Shown one piece after another: positions 54,244 through 64,000 of a DNA stretch of 64,000 nt. The notes under the pieces are model-generated. The model was not told where the DNA came from. It searched no databases and was given only the letters and a program-made list of their open reading frames with translations. A program made the position numbers and the translations under genes. This DNA comes from a virus: positions 1-64,000 of the IMG/VR virus record IMGVR_UViG_3300027816_000051. One strand, 5' to 3'. Numbering within the stretch: position 1 is the stretch's first letter; every line of letters begins with the position of its first letter.

Positions 54244-57141
54244 ATGTCAGAAGTTATTTCTCAAGAGGTAATCGAAAGTTTTTTAAATGGTTGGGACCCT
54301 GAAGAATACATTGTAGGGGTTGAATACGATTACCAAACCAACAAAATTTACAAAATTATTCAAGACCCTGTAAGGGGTAAGGTAGTAAAACCCGACACTT
54401 TAACTCCATTTCTATGGGTTGGTGATTTAAGTTCTTGTAATTTCTATCAAGGAAGTAAATCCATACAAAAGAAAAAAATGGGGGAATACGGTATTATTAT
54501 TGATAAACTTGAGACCCAAGGTAATGATAGACTTGAAAATGGACAAAATTTTTTAGTAAAAAGTCTAAAGGGTTATCGTGAATTAATTAGTTTTTTCAAA
54601 CAAGGCGGTATTGACCCGTGGGGTGATAATTTTAAACACTTATTTACTATTTTATCACCTGTAGAACAATATCTTATTCAAAAGAAAAAAAGATTATTTA
54701 AAGGTATTGATGATTATTCAGGTGTTCATCGATTTGTATTCGATATCGAGACCACGGGCCTTGAACCTGAGACTAATGAGATAATTCTTATTGGAGTAAA
54801 GGACAACCGTGGTTTACAAAAAACCATACCCGCTTTTGGTCCTGATGGTGAGAAAAAATGTATCGAAGAATTTTTTGAAATAATAAAAGAATTAAAACCA
54901 ACAATTATTGGTGGGTATAATTCAGCGTCATTTGACTTTCCATTCATATTAAAAAGAGCCGAAATTTTAGGTGTTGATATTGTTGAGTGTACATCAATAC
55001 TCACATCGGATGGGATTAAACAAAAAGAAGGTGTATTAAAGTTAGCAAATGAAATTGAACCTTACACTCAACATATCATTTGGGGTCATAATATTGTTGA
55101 TATCGCTCACGCAGTAAGAAGGGCACAAGCAATTAATTCGGAAATTAAATCTTGGGGATTGAAATACATTACCCAATATTTGGAAAAAGAAAAACCAAAT
55201 CGGGTATATGTCGATGGTGCTTTTATTTCAAAAATATATTTGGAAAATGATAGTTATTACGTTAACCCTAAAACAGGTAAATACAAAAAGATTGGTGAAC
55301 CCGGTACTGAAAATTTATTAGACAAATACCCTAATAAATACGAAATATGGCCAGGTCAAAGAATTGTAGAACAGTATCTTGATGATGACTTGTACGAAAC
55401 AATGATTGTGGATGATTCGTTCTCTCAATCTACGTTCTTACTTTCTAAATTGGTACCAACAACTTATGAAAGAATTGCAACGATGGGAACTGCAACACTT
55501 TGGAAAATTATCATGTTAGCTTGGTCATATGAAAACGGTTTGGCAATACCCACCAAAGATGAAAAAAGAGCAATTACAGGAGGTCTTTCAAGATTATTAA
55601 ATGTCGGATACTCCAAGAATATTGTAAAATTTGACTACGCATCTCTTTACCCATCAATCCAATTGGTTTATGATGTATTTCCTGAATGTGATGTTATGGG
55701 TGTTCAGAAGTCTATGTTAAAGTACTTTAGAAACATTCGTATCAAATATAAAAGACTTGCTGGTGAACTTAAAGATAGTGACCCCGTACAAGCAGAAATG
55801 TACGACCGTAAACAATTACCAATCAAGATTTTTATCAACGCTTATTTTGGTTCCTTGTCCGCACCACAGGTATTTCCATGGGGTGATATGAACATGGGTG
55901 AAACCATCACATGTACTGGTCGTCAGTGTCTTCGTATGATGATTATGTTCTTTGAGAAAAAAGGATATAAACCTCTTGTAATGGATACGGACGGTGTTAA
56001 CTTTTCTACTCCCGATGATATTGATACCCACATATACATTGGTAAAGGTTTGAATGAATTAGTAGAAGAAGGGAAAGAATACGTTGGTATCGAAGCAGAT
56101 ACCGCGGAATTCAATGACACTTTTATGAGAAATGAAATGGGTCTTGATATTGATTACACCGCACCTGCGTGTATCAACGTTTCAAGAAAAAATTACATCA
56201 TTAAACTTCTTAAAAAAGGTAAAGAAAAAATCAAACTTACGGGGAATACTATTAAATCAAAAAAACTTCAACAATATGTTGTAGAATTTTTAGATGAAGG
56301 ATTAAAACACCTATTAAATGGCGATGGATTATCTTTTGTTGAGCTTTATTACAGATATGTCCAACAAATTTATGATAAGAAAATCCCATTGTCTAAAATG
56401 GCTAATAAGTCTCGTGTAAAACAATCGGTCGAGGATTACAAAAAACATATTAAAAAAACCACGAAAGCTGGTTCTTTGATGTCTCGACAAGCACATATGG
56501 AGTTGGTTATTCAGAATAACTATCCCGCCAGTCTTGGTGAGACCATTTACTATATTAATAATGGTGAAAAAAAATCAGACGGTGATGTTCAGAAAATAAC
56601 AAAACCAACCAAAAAACAACAAGAGGAGTTTACTAAATTACACGGTAAACCAATGCCAGATAATTACATACAGATTAATTGTTACATGATTTCTGAAAAG
56701 GAGTTAACAAACAATCCCGACATGACTGGTGATTATAACGTGGCGAGATACTTGACTAATTTTAATAAGAGAATAGAACCATTGTTAGTTGTTTTCAACC
56801 CTGAAATACGTCACGATATTTTGGTTGAAAAACCCGAAGACAGACAATATTTTACAAGAGCTCAATGTGAATTAGTAAGTGGGTTTCCTCTTAAGGAAGA
56901 TGGTCAAGATAAGTACGATGAGGTAATGACACTATCTGATAGTGAAGTACTATTTTGGAATAGAGTAAAAAGAGACCCTTTCTTTATGTATGTGGAGGAC
57001 AGTTTGAAGTTAGCAGACCCTTATTGGGTGGATTTGAATAGAAAAGTGGTATCTCTACAAGCTGAAAGTATCAAGAGTAATGAGGATGAGATTATTCAGA
57101 CCAACGGTAATGATTACGCTTATCACGCAACCAATATCTAA
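54244..57141 (+). CDS. 43: DNA polymerase, family B (T4 gp43-like)
   Basis: 965 aa (T4 gp43 is 898). 3'-5' exonuclease: FDIETTGLEP (about 165), IIGGYNSASFDFPFI (Exo II) and a later Exo III region. Polymerase: DYASLYPSIQ (motif A, about 463), KIFINAYFGSLSAP (motif B) and MDTDGVNFS (motif C, about 580). It replicates the phage genome. It follows a host-type promoter and a leader hairpin. No intein or intron interruption is seen. Confidence 0.97.
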   Translation: MSEVISQEVIESFLNGWDPEEYIVGVEYDYQTNKIYKIIQDPVRGKVVKPDTLTPFLWVGDLSSCNFYQGSKSIQKKKMGEYGIIIDKLETQGNDRLENGQNFLVKSLKGYRELISFFKQGGIDPWGDNFKHLFTILSPVEQYLIQKKKRLFKGIDDYSGVHRFVFDIETTGLEPETNEIILIGVKDNRGLQKTIPAFGPDGEKKCIEEFFEIIKELKPTIIGGYNSASFDFPFILKRAEILGVDIVECTSILTSDGIKQKEGVLKLANEIEPYTQHIIWGHNIVDIAHAVRRAQAINSEIKSWGLKYITQYLEKEKPNRVYVDGAFISKIYLENDSYYVNPKTGKYKKIGEPGTENLLDKYPNKYEIWPGQRIVEQYLDDDLYETMIVDDSFSQSTFLLSKLVPTTYERIATMGTATLWKIIMLAWSYENGLAIPTKDEKRAITGGLSRLLNVGYSKNIVKFDYASLYPSIQLVYDVFPECDVMGVQKSMLKYFRNIRIKYKRLAGELKDSDPVQAEMYDRKQLPIKIFINAYFGSLSAPQVFPWGDMNMGETITCTGRQCLRMMIMFFEKKGYKPLVMDTDGVNFSTPDDIDTHIYIGKGLNELVEEGKEYVGIEADTAEFNDTFMRNEMGLDIDYTAPACINVSRKNYIIKLLKKGKEKIKLTGNTIKSKKLQQYVVEFLDEGLKHLLNGDGLSFVELYYRYVQQIYDKKIPLSKMANKSRVKQSVEDYKKHIKKTTKAGSLMSRQAHMELVIQNNYPASLGETIYYINNGEKKSDGDVQKITKPTKKQQEEFTKLHGKPMPDNYIQINCYMISEKELTNNPDMTGDYNVARYLTNFNKRIEPLLVVFNPEIRHDILVEKPEDRQYFTRAQCELVSGFPLKEDGQDKYDEVMTLSDSEVLFWNRVKRDPFFMYVEDSLKLADPYWVDLNRKVVSLQAESIKSNEDEIIQTNGNDYAYHATNI

Positions 57142-58260
57142 TTAGATTACGTTAAATGGTGATTGGAAAGGTCTGTACTTAAGTGCTTTGTTTAGGTTTT
57201 CCGCTTCCGCTCCTTTTCTTTCCATTAACTTATCGGGTCTTAATCTTTCTAAACGATTCATTAATTCCTCAATAAGTTTTAATTTTTCATCTTTACCTTC
57301 TTGTAACAATGTTGAATAATCTAACTTAACAGAACTATCAGGTACTTGTAAATCACCTGAGAATTTACCCCATATTCTACCTAAACCTTCTTTTGAATAT
57401 GCGATAAGATATTTCCTAACCCAGTTTTGTGCTGGTTTATTTAACATGTCCCAAGTAAGTTCTTCGGTTTCAACATCAGAAGGTAATTTTACAATACCAC
57501 TATTTTTGTCTAAACAAGTATCGGGGTCTGTGGTATCATAATACCAATACCACACTTTTTGTCTATTGTTTTGAATCGAACCAAAATCAAATCTACCACC
57601 TGGTACATTGTATAGGTGAACTATTTTTGTTCCGTTTGGTCCTGCCGTAATTCTATATGTTAAGTCACCACCAATTAATCGGTTTTTAATATTTCTATCG
57701 CCCATTCTTAATAATAAATCATAAGCTGGTAATAAGAAATAAGAACCCGAAGCTCCTTGTTGTGCAAATCCACCGACACCACCAAAAGCAACACCCCCAA
57801 GACCACCAAAACCGCCTAAAAATGGGTCAACAATTGAGTCTGTTAATTCCGCTCTTGAGAACCACAATAATTCATTAATCTCTCTACCAGCAGGAATCAC
57901 ATAAGTTTGTGTGTTCGCAGATAATGAAATATAATCTTTTTTTAATTCACTATTACCACCCGTCTGTAGACCTACAATCTTAGAGTAAGAATGGGTGTAT
58001 TGTGTCTCGTAATCTAAACTCCTTGTGGTAAACGCTCTTGTTAATGATTGTGTATCCACATTAAGACCAGCGAGTGCTGACCACTGTGATTCAATCAACC
58101 AATCACTTACATATTGTTCATATTCAGATACTGACAACTCTAAAAAGGTGTCCATTTGTTCTTCTGTGAGTTCAACTCCCCTAACGGGTAAACCCAATAA
58201 ATGAAACACTTGGGTGTACAATTTTTGTTTTTCAGTATTTGAAATGACAGTTGTTGACAT
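57142..58260 (-). CDS. 13: Neck protein (T4 gp13-like)
   Basis: 372 aa from MSTTVISNTE (the longer frame to 58389 would run into the divergent gene). LGLPVRGVELTEEQMDTFLE near the N-terminus and the helical C-terminus LQEGKDEKLKLIEELMNRLE correspond to T4 gp13 (309 aa). A Gly-rich insertion (GGFGGLGGVAFGGVGGF) sits near residue 165. It closes the portal after packaging, joining head to tail. It converges on the polymerase gene with adjacent stop codons. Confidence 0.8.
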   Translation of the reverse strand: MSTTVISNTEKQKLYTQVFHLLGLPVRGVELTEEQMDTFLELSVSEYEQYVSDWLIESQWSALAGLNVDTQSLTRAFTTRSLDYETQYTHSYSKIVGLQTGGNSELKKDYISLSANTQTYVIPAGREINELLWFSRAELTDSIVDPFLGGFGGLGGVAFGGVGGFAQQGASGSYFLLPAYDLLLRMGDRNIKNRLIGGDLTYRITAGPNGTKIVHLYNVPGGRFDFGSIQNNRQKVWYWYYDTTDPDTCLDKNSGIVKLPSDVETEELTWDMLNKPAQNWVRKYLIAYSKEGLGRIWGKFSGDLQVPDSSVKLDYSTLLQEGKDEKLKLIEELMNRLERLRPDKLMERKGAEAENLNKALKYRPFQSPFNVI

Positions 58261-58264
58261 TAAC

Positions 58265-58295
58265 TTTGATTTATCAATAAATATCTGTATATTTG
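58265..58295 (+). promoter_or_regulatory. Consensus Bacteroidetes promoter of the nuclease-like gene
   Basis: TTTG (58265-58268), exactly 19 nt, TATATTTG (58288-58295): full match to TTTG-N19-TAnnTTTG. It overlaps the leftward late box of gp13. Confidence 0.8.
58276..58283 (-). promoter_or_regulatory. Late-type box variant TATTTATT
   Basis: 15 nt before the gp13 start codon at 58260, on the opposite strand to the host-type promoter it overlaps. Confidence 0.5.
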
Positions 58296-58315
58296 TTTTA
58301 ATATTCCAAATATTA

Positions 58316-59470
58316 ATGTATTCCACCGGAAACTTAAGAAACATAGAAAACCACGTAAAAAAGATTTGCACAATAAAGGGACCTATCAAGGACCTTTTTT
58401 TGAGTGAATGGAGAGAGGTTTTTAAGGAATGCTACTTGAGTAAAAACCAATATGGTTTTTGTCAAAAAAATGGGACATATGGTGTTTTAACCCCAAGGGG
58501 GTCGTGGTCTCCTGTAAATCAGTTTAATACGAACTATATTGTCAACATAAAAATTGTTGAGAAATTAAACGAATGGATTTTTCAAGATTATTTTCTTAAG
58601 GGAATAAACAATCTAAATGGCGTACCATTAAAAGAAATTACTTTTGATGGTAATAGTTCAAGTTATATTGAAGAAGAAATAAAAAACTATTTTAAATGGT
58701 TTCGAGTATACAAAGACAAAATATTGATAGACCATAGGACTGTTGGTCCTAGCGATTTTTTATATGAACTTTTTCATATTGCATCCAAAACGATTGGTAC
58801 GGGTACATATGGTGAATTGTGTATTGAACATTATTTTAAAAAAAATGTAAAAACAGCTAAGATTTACAGGACATCATTGGTGAGGGGTTCTTCGATTGAC
58901 ATGGTTAACGGTTGTGATTTATTCACGGTCAACAACGATGATAATACAAAAGTTAAAAGAATCCAAAGCAAGGTTGTTAAATTTCAAGGTGATAGTTTTA
59001 AAAATATTATAGATGTAAGGGATTACATTGGTAAAAATATTGATTATTTAGTTTTGGTATCATTGAACTATGATTTTAGATTTCATACTGTGAACCCAAC
59101 GAGAATGATTTTTTTACATCTTAAAGAAGATACCATTATAACCGAATTAAATGGTTGGTATACATATAACAAAAATAATATACTAATGGAAGAAAAAATT
59201 GATGATATTTTTAACTCAAAAATTTTCTTTGAGTTTTTCATGTATTGTTCAAAAAACGATGTAGAGTTTTCTCTTGAAGTTTCTGAAGACACAAACTTAA
59301 ATTTTATAAAAGAAGAAAGAAAAGTTTGTGTGAGTTTGCCTTCAAGTAGTGAAAATTTTGATATTGATAAAATCCACGATGTGTGGGTTGAAATAATTCA
59401 GAGTATTTCTCAAAAACAAGAGGACATTGATTTCATGATGAATATCTTAAAGAATCTCTTTAAGAATTGA
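58316..59470 (+). CDS. PD-(D/E)xK nuclease-like protein
   Basis: 384 aa from MYSTGNLRNI (an upstream frame from 58214 crosses the promoter). Around residues 170-250: GTYGELCIEHYF (acidic helix), then GSSIDMVNGCDLFTVNN (Asp) and VKRIQSKVVKF (QxK). This spacing fits the PD-(D/E)xK fold of restriction and homing enzymes. A homing or defence role would suit its solitary insertion between gp13 and a helicase. It ends 24 nt inside the convergent helicase gene. Confidence 0.6.
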   Translation: MYSTGNLRNIENHVKKICTIKGPIKDLFLSEWREVFKECYLSKNQYGFCQKNGTYGVLTPRGSWSPVNQFNTNYIVNIKIVEKLNEWIFQDYFLKGINNLNGVPLKEITFDGNSSSYIEEEIKNYFKWFRVYKDKILIDHRTVGPSDFLYELFHIASKTIGTGTYGELCIEHYFKKNVKTAKIYRTSLVRGSSIDMVNGCDLFTVNNDDNTKVKRIQSKVVKFQGDSFKNIIDVRDYIGKNIDYLVLVSLNYDFRFHTVNPTRMIFLHLKEDTIITELNGWYTYNKNNILMEEKIDDIFNSKIFFEFFMYCSKNDVEFSLEVSEDTNLNFIKEERKVCVSLPSSSENFDIDKIHDVWVEIIQSISQKQEDIDFMMNILKNLFKN

Positions 59471-61201
59471 TTGTGCAAAACTTTCTGAGAAATCTCCATC
59501 ACCCATTACTTGGTCGATAATATTCTTTTTCTTTTGAAGCATATTATACACTATCTTTTCAATAGTATTTTCGAAAATCGGATAATACACTAATACATTT
59601 TTCTTTTGTCCGTATCTAAACGCTCTGTCTTCTGCTTGACTGTGATGTGCAGGAACAAATGATAAGTCATTCATAATCACACATTCCGCAGCGGTTAAGG
59701 TGATACCAACTCCACCTGCAATAATATTTGAAATAAACACTTTTACTTTGTCTTCATTTTGAAAACGGTCAACAGATTGTTGTCTTTTTTCTTTAGACAT
59801 TCTACCATCTAAAACCACCGAGTTCTTTTTGTATTTCTCATGTAACATATCTAAAGACATGGTGAAGTTCGTAAACACAATAACCTTTTTACCTTGTTCT
59901 AAACATCTATCAATAATCTCACAAGTATAATCAATTTTTTCCTGAGAGATAATTTGTCTAACTTTCATTAAACGATTAATAGTAACAGATAATGATTCTT
60001 TGTTTTTAGATTCACTTGTAATTCTTAAAAAGTCCTCAAGTTCTTCATCATAGTATGTACTCTTTAAATCTAAGAATATTGGTGTGATAATTTTATCGGG
60101 AAGGTCTAATATGTCAGTTTTCATTCTTCTTAAAACAAGATTTTTAGTTCTCATTCTAAGTTCATCTAAATTTGTTGCACCGTTAGTATTCCATATTTTC
60201 TTTTTGTTTACCGTGAATTGATAACCACCACAATACCTTTTAACATAACCTTGCCAATTTAACGTAACATTTGAATTTACGATTCTTAATAGATTATAAT
60301 AATTGATTGGTTTTGAGGTCATGGGTGTACCTGTAAGTAACCAAACTTTTGGTATATTTTTTAATATATCATTTATTAATTTAGTTCTTTGAGCGGTAGT
60401 ATTTGATATGTAATGAGCTTCATCTACTATTGCCAAATCAAATTTTTCATTGGCAATTAAATTAGTATTTTCTTGACCAATTTCAGGTGTTTCAGTTGAG
60501 TGATAGTTTTTTACAATATCATAATTTATAATATAGTAATTAAATGTTGAACCCCACTTACGACCTTCAACAATTAAAGTTTTCTTATCTGAGTAATTTT
60601 CAATTTCTCTCTGCCAATTAATCTTTAGAGATGCTGGGCATATTATTAAAATCTTTTTTGCTCCACTTTCTAAAGAGGCAATAATCGCTGATGTGGTTTT
60701 ACCCAGTCCCATATCATCAGCGAGAATATATTTGTCGTTGGCCAATAATTTCTCAATAGCTTCTTTTTGGTGAGGTAATGGAGGTCGGTTATCGTAAGAT
60801 GAATAATCAATCTCTCTGTTTAATTTTTTTTCCTCTTGGATGATTGCGGATTTAGGAACCCACATAGCTGAATTTTTTTCAGTTTCAAAAATTTTACCCC
60901 ATATGTGATATGCCATATCACTTTCACATAATAACTTTTCACACCATATTTTTTCGGGTGGTTTTGTTAGATGTTTAGATTCCATTAACTTGTCTGCAAA
61001 TCCATCAACAATACTGATATATTTTTTTGCAACCCGAGGAACTACCTCATGGTATTTTAAAACATACTCAGCTTGGGGTCTTGTTAACTGAAAACCTTTA
61101 ACTTCAGATAACTTTCTTTTCCACTCAATTAGTTGGTTGTTAAAACCTTCGTAAGTGGACAAAATTTCCCTTGCTTCTATCTCAGGAATCTTACTCTGCA
61201 T
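59447..61201 (-). CDS. SNF2-type helicase/translocase
   Basis: 584 aa. Motif I LADDMGLGKTTSA, motif II VDEAHYI, motif III LLTGTPMTS, then C-terminal motif V GVGITLTAAECVI and motif VI QAEDRAFRYGQKKN. This is the SWI2/SNF2 family (DNA-stimulated ATPase), closer to SMARCAL1/RapA types than to UvsW. It probably remodels replication forks or removes bound proteins. Confidence 0.92.
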   Translation of the reverse strand: MQSKIPEIEAREILSTYEGFNNQLIEWKRKLSEVKGFQLTRPQAEYVLKYHEVVPRVAKKYISIVDGFADKLMESKHLTKPPEKIWCEKLLCESDMAYHIWGKIFETEKNSAMWVPKSAIIQEEKKLNREIDYSSYDNRPPLPHQKEAIEKLLANDKYILADDMGLGKTTSAIIASLESGAKKILIICPASLKINWQREIENYSDKKTLIVEGRKWGSTFNYYIINYDIVKNYHSTETPEIGQENTNLIANEKFDLAIVDEAHYISNTTAQRTKLINDILKNIPKVWLLTGTPMTSKPINYYNLLRIVNSNVTLNWQGYVKRYCGGYQFTVNKKKIWNTNGATNLDELRMRTKNLVLRRMKTDILDLPDKIITPIFLDLKSTYYDEELEDFLRITSESKNKESLSVTINRLMKVRQIISQEKIDYTCEIIDRCLEQGKKVIVFTNFTMSLDMLHEKYKKNSVVLDGRMSKEKRQQSVDRFQNEDKVKVFISNIIAGGVGITLTAAECVIMNDLSFVPAHHSQAEDRAFRYGQKKNVLVYYPIFENTIEKIVYNMLQKKKNIIDQVMGDGDFSESFAQSILKEIL

Positions 61202-61242
61202 ACAATAAGTTAAATATAGTAAAATAGAATCAATAAATGAAC

Positions 61243-61250
61243 TATTTATA
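61243..61250 (+). promoter_or_regulatory. Late-type box TATTTATA
   Basis: 4 nt before the start codon at 61255. Confidence 0.55.
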
Positions 61251-61254
61251 GTAA

Positions 61255-61767
61255 ATGAAGAATAAACTACCGATAACCAGATTAAGTAAATTTTTTTCTC
61301 AAACTGATTTTGATTTAAATGTTCAGTTAGGGGAAGAATACTTGCATGGTGATTTAGGTATGAAATTAGTTTTATTTAGAGTAGATAGACAAAAAACCGA
61401 CACTGATGATGTATACGGTGAAGTTGGTAAAGACCAAATTAAATTTTTACCACCTACCGAATTTTTCGGATTGGTTAAAATTGAAGAACCTAAAAACAAT
61501 TCATATACTAAAGGTGTAAATAGATATTTGGAACCCGGTAATATGACCATTTCAGTTTATATAAAACACTTAGAAGAAATGGGTATTGATATTAGATATG
61601 GTGATTTTATTGGGTACCCCGAATCGGAAGAAAGAATTAGATACTATACGGTGGTAAACGATGGAAAAGTTACTTCCGATAATAAACATAATATGTTTGG
61701 TTTTAGACCTCATTATAGAACTATCACCTGTGCAATTGCACAAGAATCTGAATTTAGAGGAATTTAA
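61255..61767 (+). CDS. 14: Neck protein (T4 gp14-like)
   Basis: 170 aa (T4 gp14 is 256). [20 protein letters not shown] at the N-terminus and central [20 protein letters not shown] correspond to the gp14 pattern of a metal/phosphate-like loop followed by a FGEDL-type segment, and the C-terminal half has [18 protein letters not shown]. Together with the next gene it matches T4 gene order 13-14-15. Similarity is moderate, so it could be another tail-completion protein. Confidence 0.6.
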   Translation: MKNKLPITRLSKFFSQTDFDLNVQLGEEYLHGDLGMKLVLFRVDRQKTDTDDVYGEVGKDQIKFLPPTEFFGLVKIEEPKNNSYTKGVNRYLEPGNMTISVYIKHLEEMGIDIRYGDFIGYPESEERIRYYTVVNDGKVTSDNKHNMFGFRPHYRTITCAIAQESEFRGI

Positions 61768-61769
61768 TT

Positions 61770-64000
61770 ATGGGATTACCAAAAAGAAAAAAAGATATTA
61801 AAGTATACGGTGTAAACCAAAACGCGGATGGTCCTGCAATTACCGGTAGAAGAAAAGAATTATTAGAAGAAATAATTAAATCTGATACTTTTCTTCCTGA
61901 TTCGATATTGCACGACGACCTTGATTTGGGTATGTTAGAATTTGTAAAAGAAAATTTTAAAGTAATATCTGACGGGGACCAAATACCAATGATTCCAAAA
62001 ATTCTCACAATTCAAAGATGGGGTGAGTATACCAACAATTGGTCTTTTAGTGATGAAGATGGAAATATTAAGTTACCATTTATTGCTGTTGTAAGAAAAC
62101 CTGAAGTTCAGTTAGGTACAAACCCATCTATTCAAAGAACTATTCCTGATAGAAGAGACTTTTTTTATGCATCGGTTCCGACTTGGGATGGAAATCAAAT
62201 GGGTGCGGACATATACAAAATACCTCAACCAATTGCGGTTGATATTAGTTTTGATGTAACTATTGTTTGTACAAAATTTAGAGATATAAATAAGTTCAAT
62301 CAAAAGGTTTTACAAAAGTTTTCATCTCGTCAAGCATACACTCGAGTAAAAGGTCATTATATCCCAATTGTATTAGATAGAATCGAAGATAATACTCCGA
62401 TGGATACTTTAGATGGTAGAAGATTCTACATTCAAAATTACGGGTTTACAATGTTAGGATTCTTAATTGATGATGAAGAATTTGAAGTTTCTCCTGCAAT
62501 TAACAGAAGTATTACCATGGTGGAACCCGATTTAAGGTCAATTCCATCTATAAAAAAAATTGAAAACTCAATAACAATATCATCAAATTATAGTAGTGGT
62601 TCAATCGTTGCGGACTACACCGCAACCGCAACAAATAAGGTAGATAAGACGGTTGAAATTTCATTTACTGACACTTTATTAACTGTGACTGGTAGTTCAA
62701 TATCAATTCCTGTTAAAATTTTTATTGAACCAAATCAATTAAGTGGTACTACACAATATACTGTCGATGGTACGTTTAGTAATTTAACTTTGGTTAATAA
62801 TTTTAGTTCGGTAGATATTAATACGTCGTCTAAAACAAAATTTAGATATGATTTTACAACACAATCAACTTTTACAATACCAATAACACCGACCCCAACA
62901 CCTTCAATAACACCATCTTCATCTGTAACACCATCAATAACCCCAACATCAACACCTACGGTTACCCCTACTTTAACCTCAACCTCTATTATCACCCCAA
63001 CCATAACTGTAACACCTTCAGTTACCCCCTCAGTAACACCGTCAATTACTCCGTCACTTACATCATCGGTTACACCAACCCCTACTTTAACCTCAACACC
63101 CACAGTTACCCCTTCGGTAACAATTGAGTCTTCACCGACACCATCACCAACTCAATCAGTAACACCATCCATTACTCCCAATAGTTCTGTCACACCATCG
63201 GCCACCCCAACACCATCATTGATGGTGGATGATAAACTATTAATTTCTGGTGGATTCTCATTATACAATGGCACATTATATAATGACATAATTAAATTAA
63301 ACTCAAATGGTTCAGTTGATAGTTCATTTAGCGGTGGAACCGGATTTGATAATTTCTTAGAAAATCACATAATATATAATAACAAAATTTACGGTGCGGG
63401 TTATTTTACAACATACAGTGGTGTATCGTCCAATTATATAATTAGATTAAACTTAGACGGTTCAATCGATAATACATTCAGTATCGGAACGGGATTCAAT
63501 AGTATCACAAAATTTGTTGTACCCCAATCTGATGGAAAACTATTAATCGGTGGATATTTTACATCATATAATGGCACGTCGGCGAATAAAATTATTAGGT
63601 TAAATTCTGACGGAACAATTGATAATACATTTAGTGGTTCAACGTCTACTACTTATGATGCAAACTCAACTGTTCAAGATGTTTCTTTACAATCAGATGG
63701 TAAAATGATTCTTTGTGGTAGTATGACCACAAGAAGAATTGAGAGACTTAATTCCGATAAGAGTCACGATTCTAGTTTTACAACTACAGTCGGTACGGGA
63801 TTTAATGCCTACACATACATGTCATCGGTACAATCAGATGGTAAGATTGTCGTTGGTGGAGATTTTACATCATATAGTGGAGTGACATCTAATAGAATAA
63901 TTAGATTAAATTCCGGAGGAACTATCGATGATACATTTATTATTGGAACCGGATTTAATAATAGTGTTTATTTTGTCTCGACTCTTTCAAGTGGTAAAAT
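61770..64000 (+). CDS. gp15-like tail-completion domain fused to TPS linker and delta-60 repeats (runs off window)
   Basis: At least 743 codons, no stop before 64000. N-terminal 280 residues resemble T4 gp15 (tail sheath completion): [18 protein letters not shown], then [20 protein letters not shown], then [20 protein letters not shown]. Then a beta domain to about 370, a 110-residue linker of TPS/SVTPS/SITPT units (62890-63215), and delta-60 (DUF5122) repeats ([30 protein letters not shown]) from 63235 on, which form a propeller-like surface domain. A tail-completion protein that also carries an adhesin is unusual. Confidence 0.75.
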   Translation, partial: MGLPKRKKDIKVYGVNQNADGPAITGRRKELLEEIIKSDTFLPDSILHDDLDLGMLEFVKENFKVISDGDQIPMIPKILTIQRWGEYTNNWSFSDEDGNIKLPFIAVVRKPEVQLGTNPSIQRTIPDRRDFFYASVPTWDGNQMGADIYKIPQPIAVDISFDVTIVCTKFRDINKFNQKVLQKFSSRQAYTRVKGHYIPIVLDRIEDNTPMDTLDGRRFYIQNYGFTMLGFLIDDEEFEVSPAINRSITMVEPDLRSIPSIKKIENSITISSNYSSGSIVADYTATATNKVDKTVEISFTDTLLTVTGSSISIPVKIFIEPNQLSGTTQYTVDGTFSNLTLVNNFSSVDINTSSKTKFRYDFTTQSTFTIPITPTPTPSITPSSSVTPSITPTSTPTVTPTLTSTSIITPTITVTPSVTPSVTPSITPSLTSSVTPTPTLTSTPTVTPSVTIESSPTPSPTQSVTPSITPNSSVTPSATPTPSLMVDDKLLISGGFSLYNGTLYNDIIKLNSNGSVDSSFSGGTGFDNFLENHIIYNNKIYGAGYFTTYSGVSSNYIIRLNLDGSIDNTFSIGTGFNSITKFVVPQSDGKLLIGGYFTSYNGTSANKIIRLNSDGTIDNTFSGSTSTTYDANSTVQDVSLQSDGKMILCGSMTTRRIERLNSDKSHDSSFTTTVGTGFNAYTYMSSVQSDGKIVVGGDFTSYSGVTSNRIIRLNSGGTIDDTFIIGTGFNNSVYFVSTLSSGK

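Noticed and set aside
59447-61201. UvsW assignment for the helicase
   Set aside because: Motifs (DEAH with GLGKT, AEDRAFRYGQ) are SNF2-type, whereas UvsW has a different RecA-like helicase signature.

Overview
The window reads as part of a large, AT-rich, T4-type tailed phage (myovirus) infecting a member of the Bacteroidetes. The T4-type assignment rests on a packaging and head block in T4 order (large terminase, portal, prohead core protein, prohead protease, scaffold, gp23-like capsid) and on gp13/gp14/gp15-like neck and tail-completion proteins, a gp43-like family-B DNA polymerase and a gp55-like late sigma factor. The Bacteroidetes host is inferred from signal peptides ending in AQ or SQ, a type IX secretion C-terminal sorting domain, start codons without Shine-Dalgarno sequences, promoters of the form TTTG-N19-TAnnTTTG, and a Bacteroidetes-like ribosomal protein bS21.

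Layout. 1-5,580 (minus strand): 25 tRNA genes covering 19 amino acids (only Gln is not seen), with five small protein genes, boxA-like antitermination sites and several hairpin-rich non-coding segments between them. 5,640-5,890: a small transcription unit and a late promoter. 5,888-14,365 (plus): a block of exported or membrane proteins. It holds a possible holin, five proteins with signal peptides (among them a T9SS-sorted protein, a CsgG-like protein, an outer-membrane barrel with a huge Ser/Gly/Asn/Thr linker, and a C-type lectin adhesin), and two small membrane proteins. 14,359-18,920 (minus): a small unknown gene, an RNA-repair operon (cyclic-phosphate receiver domain, RNA ligase, polynucleotide kinase) and a ClpC-like unfoldase. 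19,092-33,532 (plus): KTSC protein, nucleotidyltransferase, four unknowns, terminase, portal, core, protease, scaffold, capsid, a SAP-like protein and dCMP deaminase, with bS21 on the opposite strand inside the head block. 33,533-50,761 (minus): baseplate and other structural proteins, late sigma factor, three glycosyltransferases, HAD-like protein, PhoH, dUTPase, HD-like protein and virion-type unknowns including a WYL-domain protein. 50,818-54,156 (plus): adhesin or fiber proteins (one with TPS-repeat linkers and a discoidin-like domain). 54,244-61,201: DNA polymerase, gp13, a PD-(D/E)xK-like nuclease and an SNF2 helicase. 61,255-64,000: gp14-like neck protein and an open-ended gp15-like protein fused to a TPS linker and delta-60 repeats.

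How it works together (inference). The tRNA array and the RNA-repair enzymes would protect and supplement translation, and bS21 would act on the host ribosome. Early and middle genes use host-type promoters, whereas late genes carry a TATTTATA box 3-37 bases before the start codon, probably read by the gp55-like sigma. The exported block probably alters the surface of the infected cell or makes it adhesive. The most unusual parts are that exported block, the structured RNAs inside the tRNA array, and the boxA-like elements.
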